The position numbers were made by a program, and so were the translations under genes. A DNA stretch of 64,000 nucleotides from Pyrocephalus nanus (Eukaryota > Chordata > Aves > Passeriformes > Tyrannidae). Below are positions 32,812 through 47,160 of this stretch, in pieces. The DNA lies in contig CM076261.1 of assembly GCA_038380795.1 (NCBI GenBank), positions 35,675,866 through 35,739,865 of the forward strand, given 5' to 3'. Every line of letters begins with the position of its first letter. Within the stretch, counting starts at the first letter, position 1. The notes below the pieces were generated by a model. The model worked only from the letters and a program-made list of their open reading frames with translations, made no database searches and was not told the DNA's origin.

Positions 32812-34800
32812 ATTATTTATCCTATCCTAATCCTTGCTCTTAAAATCAGCATAGAAATATGAAGAGATATTTCCAAGACTTTTTATAGAAGAGTTAAAAA
32901 TATTTTTCATCCCTATTTTTTATCTTTGGTGCTAGAAATGAGCTAGTCCTAATAAAGATGCAATTCAACTTGCATCTTGCAGGTTAAATTGTTGGTTTGC
33001 ATTAGGTTGGAATGGGCAATGAGGTAAGAGAGAAATGATGTGGCATTCTTTCTGTATCTCAGTAAGAAAGACCTGACAACAAATGGCTTAATGGTAGAAG
33101 GGGATTAAAACACTTGGGAGGTGCTTTCTCACAGGTATGAGGATTAAGTAGACTGTAGGAAGCAGAAGGGATACACATGAAGTCAAAGCATGTACATCTC
33201 CTACCGAAATATGCATCACAGATGAGGGGATGAACTGGTAACTCATCCAGCCATTTGAGGAGCTATGCCCATAACTTTCTCTGTGAATGAGGACAGGGAT
33301 TAGACTGCTGGTTGTTTCTTGAACTTTGTAAGTGGCCAGTATCATGAATTATCTGCGGCATTACTGATACTGATCCTGATGTCACTATATCACTATCTGC
33401 TGGTTAATACATCAATAATAAATCAATTAGCCATCTTGTGATTTGGTTTAAACTACATGGGCATTTTTTTACCATGGCTGTTCACTACAGAAAGCTCTCA
33501 GATGTGGGTACAAATCTTCATGAGTACCATTTCTTTGTTTTGTTCTACTTTTTGCATATTGGATTTTGGTTAGTTCTTCTCTTCAACATTTTGGTGTGTT
33601 GTGTATTGCTTACTTTAATATCCTGAACCAAAGAATCCAAACAGATATTATTCAAATATAAAATTTATATATTAGTGAGTAAATATAAAATGCACTCATA
33701 TTTGTCATCCTTTTCCAAGAAGCCAAGAGTGTGAGGTTTCCTGTCAGCTTTCTCCTGCTAAACCCATACAGTTTGTATTACTCATGCTGGTGCTTAATAA
33801 TAATGACAAGCACTTCTCTTTCCTCCTCTGTGTACAAGAGGATAATACTATGATACCTATGGCTTCCAGTGTCCCAGATAAGACACAGTTTTTCTGTTGG
33901 GCACTCTGTTTAATTCTGTCATAATCAAGATGTTAAAATTGCTATGTTATCAAAAAAAACCAACAAAACAACAAAACAAAACAAACAAACAAACAAACCA
34001 ACCAGCAGATGTTTTGAGCTGAAAAAGTATAAGGAGAAATGTGGGTGGGTTAAGCAGTTAGTATAACAGTTGCTGAAAAAATGTAGCTCAATTTAGAGGA
34101 CATATGCATGGTAGAATTTTGTGCATACTTTGGGAACTACTTCTCAAACTAAAGAATTTCTTAAAAGAAAAAAAGGCATAATAAAGGGGATGCAATAAAG
34201 AGAGAATAAAAAAGAAATCTGAAAAAAAAAGGCAGTAAAACACAAGTATCACATCCAGGTAGAATCCACTCCTGCAGGTAACAAAACAGGCTGTGTTCCC
34301 ATTTATGGCTGCATCTGTTCAATGCAGTCCTGAACCTGATCAGTGTTGCCAGATGAGATCCTGACATTGCAGGAAATGGTGAGAGTAGTACTCAGAGTGG
34401 TAAAGTTTTCCTTTCTGCTTCACTTATCCCCACTGTTTGACTTTTCCTTTGAAGAAACCAAAAGATATTAAGGATTTGCCTCTTGTCATTATTTTATCCC
34501 TCATTTAGGCTTCCTTCTCTATGGATTTGTTTTGGTCTATTGATTTCCAATTCTTTTCTCCTTTACTAGTAAAAGATGATCATAATGCAATCCTTTGTGA
34601 CGCTAGTGCATTTATTTTTGTGTGAAAGAATGCAGACTTTTGTCCTTCATTTCAGAAATGAGTTTATATAAAAGGATGAAATTTGCCAAAACTCTTAAAA
34701 GTACAGGCCATGATTCAAATGGTTCCTAAGCAACTTAGTCATATTTCAAAATGTTACTCACAGTAGTTAAATTAGAAGGAATCTGACATATACGAGTATA
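32812..34800. other. AT-rich unique sequence with CAAA microsatellite
   Basis: No gene seen. An (AAAC)n tract lies at 33951-34004. Confidence 0.45.
33951..34004. repeat. (AAAC)n microsatellite
   Basis: An imperfect run of CAAA and CAA units, including six CAAA units in series. Confidence 0.88.
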
Positions 34801-34862
34801 TTTCACAGAATTACAGAATATTCTGAGTAGGAAGGAACCTTTGTCTGACACTATTTTAATCA
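34801..34862 (-). mobile_element. CR1: CR1 LINE 3'-end fragment, diverged
   Basis: The plus strand reads TTTCACAGAATTACAGAATA, then TTCTGAGTAGGAAGGAACC, a decayed CR1 3' terminus in reverse orientation. Only about 60 bp can be recognised. Confidence 0.65.
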
Positions 34863-36116
34863 CTTATAATTAATGTACACAATCCTGTAGTAAAAAGCAG
34901 AAGAATAATGCTACCTAGAGCTGAATGGCCCAATTACATTTTTTTTTGTGTGTATTTGCAAAAATTTTGGTTATGTGGTTTTCTTTTTCTCTTGTGATTG
35001 AATCATATTAGAAAAAGAACCAGTTCTTAATATACTTCACAACCTATCTCCTCTGTCTGACTCTTAGGTTATGTCTGAGTACATTTATCGAAGTAAAGAA
35101 AATTATTACAGCGAGGCTTTTCTTTAATGTTCCAAACGTCTTGTGATTTGGATAATACCAGTTGACAGCAAGGCCTAGATCTGTAAAGTTAGATCTTCTG
35201 TCTGCTAGCTTGGCATTTTGCAAAATGTGATATAATTTTTGCTACTTTTCTCACTTAGTCATCTAGTATGATATTTGCAAATTGCTAAATGACTTAAAAG
35301 TAATTAAAATGTAAATTAAGAGAAGTACGATCTTATAGGGAAAACCAGAGGACTACTGGGTAAGTAAGTGTTTGGATATTTTTTTTTTTTTGACTTTAGG
35401 ACTGTAATTTTTAAAGAACTTTTATCAGTCAGCTGTTCTCAACAATAAGTTTTGCAATCAACATGGATGGCACCAAACACATCAAGGTAATAGAAGTCTC
35501 TTGGGTAAATAAATTCAATAAGTTCATTCAGTTACCATCCAGATCTATCAAATTCTGAATTAAGATTATGATTTACATAATTTGCAGTTTAGTAATTTCA
35601 TGTTTTAGCTGATTCAAATTTCAATTAGTCTGAGGTCAGTCTACAAACTGGTAAAAAATATTTGTGCCAAGTTGAAAATTGATTACAGAGTAACTACAGT
35701 TCATTGCTTATCTCTTTAAAAAGTAACAGAACACATACAAATTAATATTAAAATAATTGTCAAGATGCCTGCTTGCAACTCTAAATGCCCTAAAATGCTT
35801 AGAAGATTTTAGGCCATGCCTGTATGAGACAGTTTAGTTGCACAGAAGGAGTGGATGTGTAGGGCTGGAATTTAAGGAACTGATGTTTGTGAGGACTTGT
35901 GAGGATTTCCTATGATAGAGTATGGTTTAATGAGTATCCTCCAGCCAGTAAGTTGAGTGCAGGAACCATGATCCTAGGCTGCACCTTCTGAAAAAGAAGT
36001 GATTGGGAGATTGCTTCACTGGAAAACCACAATGAGAGCTGAGCTGCAGCAACACCTGCAGCAACACCCCTGAGGTCTCAATAACCCCATGAACACTTTA
36101 TTATCCAGTTACACAG

Positions 36117-36305
36117 GTTTCTATGGCCAAGGAAGCCATTGCTCAGGCTTTCCTAAGCAGATATTTCTCATGCTGTACCAGGAAACTCACAAGTACTACC
36201 AGAGAACAGAGAAAGATGATGGATGTCCTGAAAGCCTCACAGACCCTGTCAGATACTACTCAAAAATACGAAAGATCTTATCCAGCATACAAGACTGCTG
36301 TCCTT
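36117..36305 (+). CDS. Candidate internal exon, unknown protein
   Basis: This is a hypothesis. An acceptor ATCCAGTTACACAG precedes 36117 and a strong donor CTT|GTATGT follows 36305. The 189 bp between are open as exactly 63 codons, with VSMAKEAIAQAFLSRYFSCC at the start and a lysine-rich middle (REQRKMMDVLKAS). A second frame is also open, which weakens the coding argument. The segment is clearly richer in G and C than its surroundings, and CAGCAACACC is repeated just upstream. The pyrimidine tract is weak. It may be an exon of a non-coding transcript, an old processed fragment or chance. I do not recognise the product. Confidence 0.22.
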
Positions 36306-38214
36306 GTATGTTTTTGTAAAATTTGCTTGATTTTAGAGCTATCACTGGGAGTTTGAGGAGTAATGGCATTGAAAATACTGCCAAGTTTTTAATTGTGGTT
36401 ATTCCAATGTTCTGTTTTAAGCTACTCAAAACTCCCAGGAGTCAGCCATATTTTAGAAAATGTTGGCTGGCATATGCTTGCTATTAAGTACAAGTGGATG
36501 ATAGCAAAACTACCTATATATCTGTTAGACATGTGTTTAAGGACCTTTCTAATTTTGAAATTCAAGATGTTTAGAATAATTTTTATGGAAATAAAATATA
36601 GTGACACTTGCCTGGTTTTATCAGTATTTACAAGAGCTTTTCTGGATTAGTGCCTTAACTGTGCTAATATTAACTTTCCATATGATTAACATGACATTTT
36701 TAGCAATAAAATAACCAGTTTGTGATTGGACTACAATTTAGGTATTTACACGTGTCCTTTCTTGTCTGAGAAAACAGAATTTATTCTTGGATAGCTCATC
36801 TATACAATTCAACTTATTGACTATTAAAAATTAGTGAGAATGACTGCAACATTGTGTGGGTTTTTTTCTCATCAAAGCAATACGTGAATGAATTATTTTT
36901 ATGTGACTTGAGATGTGAAAGTCACTTTGTATCTGATTGTTCTTATTATAGTTTAAGACAAATCAATGGACATTAGCAATGAATATCAGTCTGATAAAAT
37001 AGGTGTGTGTGCATGTGTGCGTAAGTAAACTTTTCCACCCTGGAAATAAAAATAAATGTTCAAAATACAGCTATTGCCAATAGTTATTATTCAGTAGCCT
37101 AAAGTATAAAATTCTCAAAAAATTATGCATGTATTCAGCTCTTCATTGTTTTTCTTAAACCAGCTCATGACAGAATTTTAAATAACTAAAGGCAATTTTC
37201 TGAAATCACTGACTGGGAGGTGAGGTGAGAGTAAGGGCAGTGCACATATAACAAGTTAGCAGATATTTTCAGGTTTTCTTTCACAACATAATAATAGTAA
37301 TTTACACCAGGCAGAATGAGTTTTAATTGAACATCTTTCAAGTTGAAGTACAGCGAGTAGCTTGGATTAATGTTAGCAAATGTGGAGAGCTTAATGCTCA
37401 GTTTCAGAGCATGCAGTAACTTTCTGTTTTATCAACATGCCAGACTGGAGCTTAAAGCATATTTGGCATATTTACATATTCATAATGCACTGTTACTGTG
37501 CAGATTCTACAATGTCACATTGGCACTACATGGTGAGAAAATGCAAAAGCAAGTTAACATTACGGCTGTTTGTAATTTCCAATATTTTTCCAATTGTCTT
37601 TATTTACAGATGGCTTCTTAGGCCAACAGTTTGCACAATAACTAATCAAACTAATTTGTTGCTGGCTCAGAATGTAATGCTTTGATTAGAAAATTTAGTT
37701 TCAGATCTATACTTCCCGTATATAAACTAATTGTGGTACAATTTGTAATTTCTTGTTTCTCCATGCAGTTCAAGTTGGCAGAATTATGGATTAATACTCT
37801 AGAGAGAAAAGAAAAAAGGCTTAGGTTCAGCGCTTGGAGTTTTGGAGTTATTCTCTCCAGTAGACATACTGAAACCACAGATATCTGAATGGAAAGACAT
37901 TTATTCCACAGATATAGCCTATATCTAAGCCAAGCATATTCATTCTAGTTCACTTATAAAAGCAGCAGTCTCTCTGTATTGTCACTGGGTTCCCAGTTTT
38001 TTGTTCAAGGAAATTGGATGTTTCAAGATCCATGTTGTACTTGGATATTTTGCTCACTGACTAAGCGCTGTTGTGATTTATTTGAATAGTGTGTCAGTGC
38101 AATCCTTTGATTTGTTTTCACTGAGCACATAGTGAAATGTACTGCTGCACTTACACTTATTTAAAAGCACAGAGAGAAAACATGGACGTGTGTGGGTTTT
38201 TTTAATGTTGTGTG

Positions 38215-38228
38215 TATATATATATATA
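38215..38228. repeat. (TA)n microsatellite
   Basis: Seven TA units after a GTGTG run. Confidence 0.8.
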
Positions 38229-41200
38229 TTTCATGGAACATAAGAGATAGGATCAGTATAGCATCTTACCTTCAAACAAATATGTTAAGTTGCATTGAAA
38301 TAGACAAGACTCCTTGTTCTTGAGAAGTGCAGTGCATAGGAAGGCAATATACTCTCTTGTCCTGTTAGTTAAAGCCCAACATATTCTGTTCAGAGAAAAC
38401 AATGGCCCTGGACTGTGATTTGTTTCCCTTACACTCTGTTAGATAGCTTCTTGCTTCCTTCTTTGTGTAAAGCATGAAAGAAGAATGTGTCCCACGGACA
38501 CCTTCTTCCTGATGAATGAAGTTAAAAAGGTAGGCAAAAATGTAATCAGTATTGATAAATCTGCATTTAAATGGACAAACATAATTCTCAGATTCTCTCA
38601 GTAATCACAACATTTTTATAGCATTAAACCTACCGTTATATATCCTTGCTTCACTATGTGGTTCAATGTGAACACTTCTTGGAAGAATTAATATATCCTT
38701 ATCTGTTTAAAGTATTAATTGCAGAAGAACCAAATGTATTTCTTTCAGTCTACGACTCCTGCTTTTATTTCTTTCAAGTATAGAATATTAAGAGCAGAAA
38801 ATATTACTGTTAATCCTCTTCTGATTTCAAAATTTATGTGACAGTGAATGCAATTAGTACATTTTCTCATTACTTTTCCTGAGAAAATATGCACAGGCAT
38901 GAACAAGAAACAGACCTAACTTAATAAAAAAATATTTTAAACTCAGTTTATAAAACTTTAAATAATGTTTCAGAATTTAAAAAAATCCATCAAGGGGCTT
39001 AAATTTTCGTGCTTCTGTAGCTTTGCTCTTAATACAGCATAAAAACAGCTCTGTCAGATTAAAAAAGGCAAATGTGGATGCCTGATTAATTCATGTTTAT
39101 TTTGATCAAATCATGTTATATCAGACCAGAACAACATAACACAAACTGACAGAAATGCAACTTAAACTACACTATTCACTTACAGTCAGAAGTATGAACT
39201 TTTGGAATGAAAACAAATTAATTGAAAGTTAATTAATTAATCATCCCCTTCCCTTCATCTTCCTTCTCTTATGTTTTCAAAGGTAAATACAATTATGATG
39301 GTATTATTTGGGAAAAATTTCCTAGGAGAACCAAGTCACTCTGGAGAAAAGAGGCTGGACAGAAGAAGAACAAGAGAAAACATATGACACTACTTTACCA
39401 TTTGTCAAAAAACCACTTTGTATTCTGCAAAAGGCTTCCTAAAGATGATTATATTAAGAGTAGCTGAGCTTTGCTTCTAGCTTTATACTTCTAGTAATTT
39501 TTAAAATGTAGAGTTGGATAAGAATGACCATCTGTGGCATTCAAAGCCCATTAATTTTATTTCAGATATAAATATGTACCAGTGACTTATGGAAGGTGAC
39601 TGTAGTCCTACTTAGGAAGATTGGCTTTCTATTACTTTTGGATGTCTAAAACATACCCTGACTAAGTCCACCTTGACAAGGCAAGTAAGTTTCCAATAGT
39701 CAGATAACTGAATCTTTCATAAGAGAAATAAATAGCAGCACCCAGGTGCTGAGCTCTCCTAAGTCATGACCTGGATATGGTTCTTTTCATAACAAGAAGT
39801 AATGGACCCCAGAGCAGCCTGGAGAGCTCCGGTAAGCGGCTGGAGTTAGGTAAAAGTATCTAGGACTGTCTCATCTTTTAGCAACAAAATACCACTGAAC
39901 CTCTCTCAGGACTAGTTTCAGTTGTCCAGCCAGCAAAAGGCTGACACGTACATGCAACACCAGGATCCTCCCAATCTTCCAGAATGGTTTGTAGCGACTT
40001 GCAAATTTTTCCTTCTTGTCAGTTCCTACCTTCATTTATAAGTCTGAGGTATAAGAAGTGTATGTAGGTATGTGCATTCTTTCCTATCCTCAACTTGCAG
40101 CAGTCAATAATGTTGACACTAAAACAAGCTACAGAGAATTGCTTTCTTTGGTGCTGAGAAAGATCAGAAACCTGAAAATAATAGATAACTTCTCACCAGA
40201 CATAAAGCTATATGCCGTGACTATTTTGTGGTATATGAAGTAGTGTATACACTATTGCTATTCTGGAGGTCATTTCTCAATGGCAACGCTCATTATTGTC
40301 CAAGGCAAACATTTAATCCTGTGCACCACAGCCTGGACCTATAATTGAAGCAGGTATAATGTCTGGTCTCTCAGCTGTATTTTGTAACAGATGAAAATAC
40401 ATAATATGTGTCACACAGATAAAGTTATTGGTTTAATAACAATCTGCTCTTAATTCTGATATATAGCACTGACAAAAGACACACAATAGCTTCTAGGTAA
40501 TTTTTTTGTAAAATACTGGGTTCCAGGCCAGCAGCAGTTTCTTTGGACTTTAGTGGGAGTTAAAAAGCTGCATTTCTATGTATTGCCTTGAGAATTTAGG
40601 GGCAGATGTCATGCATCAGGCAGCAAACAAAGCTGTCACTGGCCTAAGCAGATTTCATCAAGGCTGTGGTGTTGATGACAAATTTAAATATCTGAAGAAA
40701 TAACACAGTCCTTTATTTCTGACACCAATTTGGCAAATTTGGCTGTTTCACCTTTGCTCCTCTGCACCCTTCCCTAACAAGATTTTCATCCACAGATATT
40801 GCTCCTAAGTGTTTTTTTTCCCTCCCTCATAATATTTACATCAGGAGACAACACAGAAATAAATATTTTCTCACAGGCTTTTAGTGACATTGCCTGTTAG
40901 GAATCATGCAGACAGACTCCTTCACTCTTTTTCATTCATAAATATGAATTACTGTAGACTGTCAAGCATTATTCTCTATTTATTCCAGGAGCCATGATCT
41001 CCGGGGGTAACCTAGATATTTTTTAGATTTCATTAACATTCTTTGTGACTTTTTAAGTAATAATGACCAAAGTTCAGATCACTGCTCAAGGATTAATGAT
41101 TAGCTGGAAGTTACCAAAGCACGGGGCATAACTGAAAACCATTAGCTCCAGGTTCTTTTACAAAATTAAAAAATTTCTTTTCCTCCAAAAAAATACTCCA

Positions 41201-43942
41201 AAGCCTCATAGCATAGTAGAAGCAGTAAGTTTAAAATATTGTTTGAAATAAAGCCATTAAAACTGAAAAATTATAAAGAACTTGTGCACTGCGTATGAGT
41301 TTGATTAACATTGCATTCATCTTCATGTCTCTCTAATATTAGCTGTTAATTCCTCTGCAATAGGTGTACATGAAATATACACTCCATTCATAAACAGCAT
41401 CTGGAAAAGAGTGGGTAGAAATAAATTAAAAAGGTGATGCTATAAAAGAAACACAATAGAAGAAACATAAACTTTTTTCTATGATTTGTGTTTCCTTTTT
41501 TTTCTTTCTTTACAGCATATATTAGGAAGCATCAAAACACTGAAAATGTGATAACATTTTAATGGGAAAAATCTAAGTCACTTGAAAGGTAAGTTTTCCC
41601 CTACTCTTCCATGACAAATTCAAGTCACTTTATTTCCTTAAAATATCTTTCATGTAAAGTACCTGAAAATTATCCATACTGAAACATAAAATAATGACAT
41701 GGCATTCACAGGAAGAGCCTTGGTGGGTTTTATAAAGATAACAGGCTACAATAAATGAAATTGGACCAACTTGCTCATACATGAATTTTCCAATAACCCT
41801 GGCGCTAAATTTAGATTTACACTGTGAATTCTGTTCCTCTAGCCCTCACTGGATAAAATTAAGTTTCAACATATTGAAATTTACCTGATGTTGTTTTTTT
41901 CATGTTTTGTTTTGTTTCCTTTACATGTATATGCTGCTATAATCACTTATCCATTTAATTTGTTTTACTTACAATAATACTAGCAAACAATTAAGATGAA
42001 ACAAAAGACACTATGTAAAGAAAAAAGACTAACTACAATACTGATTAAATCAGTTCTGAGCTTCATATTTATACCAGGCCATTTAATTATTCTACCTCAT
42101 CATACTGCGAAAAAGTCATTTGACTATATGCAAGTGATTAAAGGGGGGAAAAAGTCACATAATGCAACTGTTCTTTATGTTCTACCATATCTAATAAACA
42201 ATTTGAATTATTAGCAATGGTATATTTCTCAGCTGTTTCTGTAGACAATTTTGGGGAAAATAAAGAAAAAAAATTGATTTTTTTTCTTCAGACCTTATTT
42301 TATGAAAAGAAGGTATTGATTACAACATGTGAGGAGACAGATATCTTTTGCCATCTATAAATCTGATCCCAGCAGAACACAGAAAGAATTCATGTGACTT
42401 GGTGACCAGATGCACTTTGATTGACCTTCTCAGTGCAAATGTTGTGTCTGATATTTCTTTATCATTTGTACTTCTCTTTAACAGTTAAACAAGGCAAGTA
42501 AGCAATACTGACATCTCACATGTTTAGGAGGCATTACTGAGACCCAAAAAATGTTGTGTATCTTCATTACCTATTTCTAGCTTAAACCTGATTTCTAATA
42601 TTTTTTGAGTTATATAGACAAAAATTCAATTGTAAAATACGTAAGATTTTTCCCTGAAGTGCTGAGAACTAAACATTTCTGTGAAAACAAAAAGAAAGAA
42701 GATCCACTCTGCTTCATGTGTCCATAAGAGGAACATCCTCTAAAATATCCTTCAGATTGATTAGATGCATTTCCCAGGATTCACTGAAATGCTCTATTGA
42801 AATCCTAAAAGATTAGATATTTCAAAAATTAGCCAGTTTGTGAATGATCTGTAGCATAGACTGCAATTGGTCACTGGTTATGTATTTTTTATAAAAAAAG
42901 AATAGTTTCTCGTCAAATTACAGAAGCAATGACTATTACAGCCTTTCTATCTTGTTTCTATCTTACGTGTTAAGTTATTTAATATTGTACTTATAAAAGC
43001 ATTTATGGATGTACTTATAAAAGCAACAAACTTGACTTTAATGCTAAGATTTATTTAGTGGGGGCTTTTTGGCTTATTTTTTTGGGGGGAGTTTTTCATG
43101 AAAAAAGTAATCAAAATTGTAGAGGTGATGCTTGCAGATGACTAAAGGATTTGTTAGATATTCATAAAAACTCTGACAACTGGTGAAGTTAGATACCAAT
43201 ATTTACCATATTACTATATGGTAACTGAGCAGAAGATTAGGTGATGTATATATTTGCTAATACAATGCACCAGGTCATTTTACATTGAGGATAGACCCAA
43301 TGGTCTGCTGGAGTATGGGGTAAAGAGTAAAACTGTAAAAAGGGAGTTATCAAATCAAGGTAACTACATAGTTATATTACTCAGTCATGGAAGATCTAAG
43401 AAACTGACGAAGCCGAACATCTATGACTGCTTTAACCATCACTTATTTTCTTCCTTTTGCAGTACAGACAGCATTAGGTTTAATTTGAAAATAATAAATA
43501 AAAAAAAATCCATTGCAATATATATTTGCATATAGTGCAAAAATATGATTAATAGTGTGTGTTGTTGATTAATTTGTGCTATTTTCTGCCAGTACTCTGG
43601 GACTGGGTGAGATGACTGCCTTGACCCCATGGCTTGATTACTATCAGGAACATGTTATTCCATCTTAGAGAGCATATTCAGCTGAACAAGGCTTCTGCTG
43701 GCTAAGCAACATGGGAAGACTAAAAAAGCAAGTAACCCAAACAAGCAGTAGAAATTCCTATGATCTCTCTGGGGACAAGCAAGAAGCAGAAATGTAGGCA
43801 GGACTGTAAGGGTGTTAGTGAGAAAGATACTTGTCATAGGCACAAAGTTCCAAACCAAGAACCAGGCTGGAGGGGAGACAGTCCTTTAAGGACAGAAAGG
43901 ACTATGAGGTTTATCATCTGCCTTAGAAGGTATGTTCTACCT

Positions 43943-44015
43943 AAAAAAAAAAAAAAAAAAACAAAAAACAACAACAAAAAAAAAAACAAACAAACAAAAA
44001 AAAACAACCAAAAAC
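43943..44015. repeat. A-rich / (CAAA)n tract
   Basis: About 73 bases of A with scattered C, starting with a run of about 19 A. It produces the lysine-rich spurious frames at 43760-44047 and 43932-44162. The 350 bp upstream is less AT-rich, but I cannot match it to a known retrocopy. Confidence 0.9.
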
Positions 44016-46867
44016 TTAAAAAATATTTTAATTCTGTCTTTTATTAAAACTTATCTTTATAGTATGGCTTCTATTATATTTGCTTTAAGCAACGTTTCAC
44101 TTACCAAGACGTTCTGGCTTACTCAAGGTCTCATCACAGGTGCATTTAACATATTTTTTTAATTCATAAATAGACTAAAAAAAAAAGCACTTGGACATGC
44201 TTTCCTCACTTACATGATATGGTTTTATAGACATAGACTTGCCTCACCAAGTTGAAATGAACTGCCTTAGTTTAAATAAAAAATCAAGTGTAGTTGGAAG
44301 TATTTTGAATAGTTATCTACGAAAAAAACACAGCTGATAGTCTGACATTATCTCAAACTTCCTGAAAAAAAGGAAATTTGAAAATCAAAATATTTAACTC
44401 TAAATAAAAAATTTTTTATTCACTTCAAAGAAAGAGTCAAGACTATATTTACACATATTAAAGATGAAGCAAAAATGTTCTTTTGTCTCAAACTGATGTG
44501 CTGCTTGGTGCCACATGCTGTGAGTTTTTGAGCTTGGACTGCTGAGCTTGCAAGTCAGTTTCTCAGCTGTAAAAATAGAAATTCATGGGTTTATATCAGG
44601 ATGGAGCTACTTGGAAATAACCCTTATTCAATACACTAGAAGTTAGGTTTCTCTTTAAAAAACATAGATCAGAAAGAGCAACCTCTGGACTGCCTGGTTA
44701 AACATCCCGTTTTCATAATTTTCCAGATTGTCAGAATCCAAAGAATTTCTGAGATGAGCATTTTTGCCCTTGCTTTTTTTTGCCCTAGTCACAAGGAGAA
44801 GAGGTAAAGAAGATTGTGCTGGAATCTGATTCCATGCACACTGCTAATATTATTTTCTTCCTATAAATTTCAGAAGCAGTTTATTTACTTTATTTCAGAC
44901 AGTTTTTTGCATGGGAACATTTTTTTGAATACATGTAAATCCAATTCTTGAAAGCAGTTCTCTTTCTCCAAAATTTTTGTTTCACTGGTAATCATTAGTT
45001 TAATATTCTACTACAGTGAAGATCTTTAGAAAATTTACCCTTAGGATTACAACTTCTGTTGTCTTCCTTTAAAAAACAAAACCTTTTTAAAATTTTCTCT
45101 GTTTCCATCTGGTAATGTGCCCCATATATTTCCTTCTCTTTAAGTAAGTCAGTGTCCTCTCTAAGAATACTATGAGATACTCAAAATTACATGGCATAAT
45201 TCAGTAAAGCTAATGCTATGTATTGTGAGTTATTTTGTCCTTAATATGGTAGAGAGGATTTGACCAACAGTTTACCACCCATCTGCCCGTAAAACACAGA
45301 ACTCTCTGTACTTCTGTGAACAAATATATACCAGCTAACTAAGAATCTAGGGGGGGCTCATAAAATGTCTTAATGATTTTAGAGTTTTTACAAGTAAGGT
45401 ATCAATTGACAATTGTAGTGATAATGCTCAGCCCTGCAACAATTTAGAAAATTAATGTGCTATATCAATGCAACATAAATTAATTAATGATGTGTTCTGG
45501 TTTGCTAGAGAAGGTGTGAATAACTATATTGATGCCAAACCTATTGCTCCGTATTTACACAGTATGCTGAAGACTGCTTTCCACAGTAGAAACATGCAAA
45601 ATTAAAGGGGTTGGGGATGGATTCAATCACAGTAGAATAATTCTAGTTACCAGATAATAATTTTAATGTGTGACTTGATATGAAAAGCAACACTCAAATT
45701 CCAACTCACTGCAAATCAAGTGACATTCTGCAATAAAATAAATATGCAACGGAGATAAAATTATATTTAACTTTATGTGGGCATGTATGGCTCATTGAAT
45801 GCTTTCACACTTTTCATGCGATTTCTTTGAAAAAGCTATGAAATAGAGTGCATCAGGGAAAACCTTTTTATAATAAAATGTAAAAGAATAACTGATGGAT
45901 AGTAACTGACAACTAGATACTAAAATTAAACTTTAAAATCCATTTCATCGTAAAAATAACTCAAAAAAAGAGACCTATATCTTTACTTTAGAAAAAAAAG
46001 TTAGATTCCCTAGTGTTACTATAAATCATAAATAAAATAACTTTATTAATCTTAAATAACAAAGACATGAATGAGCCAAGTATTATTTTTCCAAACGTTT
46101 TCTCCACTAATGTTTCAGCAATATCAAGGCAACTTTACCCAGGAAACTTTAGCAGTATATTATATCTACAACTAACAAATGGACACAGAATCTTGAACAG
46201 TTTATATACCAAAACTAACTCTGCATATTATTTCTCTTACTTAAATGAACCTAAAAGCATATCTTTACTCTTAAATCACTTTTTTATGTCATACTCTTCA
46301 ACACTTCCCTTGAAAATTGGTTTTAGGTTGCAGTCACAGTGCTGCCACACTTGTAGTTTGTTTTGACCATAAATTTTCTGCTGCTAGCATGGTAAGGCAC
46401 TTTTCAGTCCTCATGAACACTACATGTAAGGACATTTAGGATGTGGGAAATTTGGAAAATTTTTACATCAAACTTCTTTTATTTGTTACTCCTAACATCA
46501 AACCAATACCTTCTAAAATCTGAATCTGATTCACTACAGTGCTTCTTACAATAGAAGCTGCTCCCACTATTCTAGTACTAACTCTTTTTTTTGTTTTTTA
46601 GTATCAATCAAACTCATCAATGCTTCCACTACTTGTTTTATCTTGAAAATTCTTGTATTTTTGTTTGCACAAGCCAAAAGATAAACCTCTTTGGTATTTT
46701 TGAAGCATTTTTCATGCTACTCCTGAAAAAAAAAAGGACATCATTTTCAGAAAGCATTCAGTGTCTGGTGCACGCAACAGAACAAACTTTGTGATTCCAA
46801 ATGTTTTACTGCATGATCTTATGAAACATATTTGGATTCTCACTTTTTTAAAATAAAATATGCTTTA

Positions 46868-46873
46868 ATCCTT
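46868..46873 (-). promoter_or_regulatory. Possible ATTAAA polyadenylation signal
   Basis: On the minus strand GGATTAAAGC lies about 70 bases after the stop codon of the candidate terminal exon (46940). ATTAAA is the commonest variant of AATAAA. In AT-rich DNA it also occurs often by chance. Confidence 0.2.
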
Positions 46874-46939
46874 GGTATTTCAAAGAAAACCTTGCATGAG
46901 TACCAGTGCAACAATGACATATCCAAGAAAATATCTTTC

Positions 46940-47160
46940 TTACTGAACTGGCTGCTGCACCTTCTGAATTACAACTTTGTTAGTATTTGACTGATTTATT
47001 GCACAGATTTGAATTATTTGCCAATTGTGTCTGCAATTCAGATGTAATTTCAAACTGTGAAAAACATCTAGGGAAGAAGGTATGAAGCACGTGTTGCTGA
47101 AGTTTCTTAGAAAAGATTTGATGTTTGCACATCCTGGAGCCAAGTGGTCATCTTTAAGAC
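46940..47160 (-). CDS. Candidate terminal coding exon, unknown protein
   Basis: This is a hypothesis. On the minus strand a good acceptor (GGACTTTGTTTTTCAG) precedes 47160. The frame that needs one base from an earlier exon is open for 72 codons to a TAA at 46940-46942, with LKDDHLAPGCANIKSFLRNF near the start and KVVIQKVQQPVQ at the end. An ATTAAA lies about 70 bases further on. The start phase (1) equals the end phase of the candidate exon at 56645-56742, so the two could be spliced together. No domain or membrane segment is apparent. I do not recognise the family, and chance remains quite possible. Confidence 0.28.

Noticed and set aside
39320..39400. CR1-like words (CTGGAGAAAAGAGGCTGGA)
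   Set aside because: The similarity covers only about 20 bases and is not continued on either side.
46067..46366. 99-codon plus-strand frame
   Set aside because: Chance length for this base composition. No motif, no splice or promoter context.
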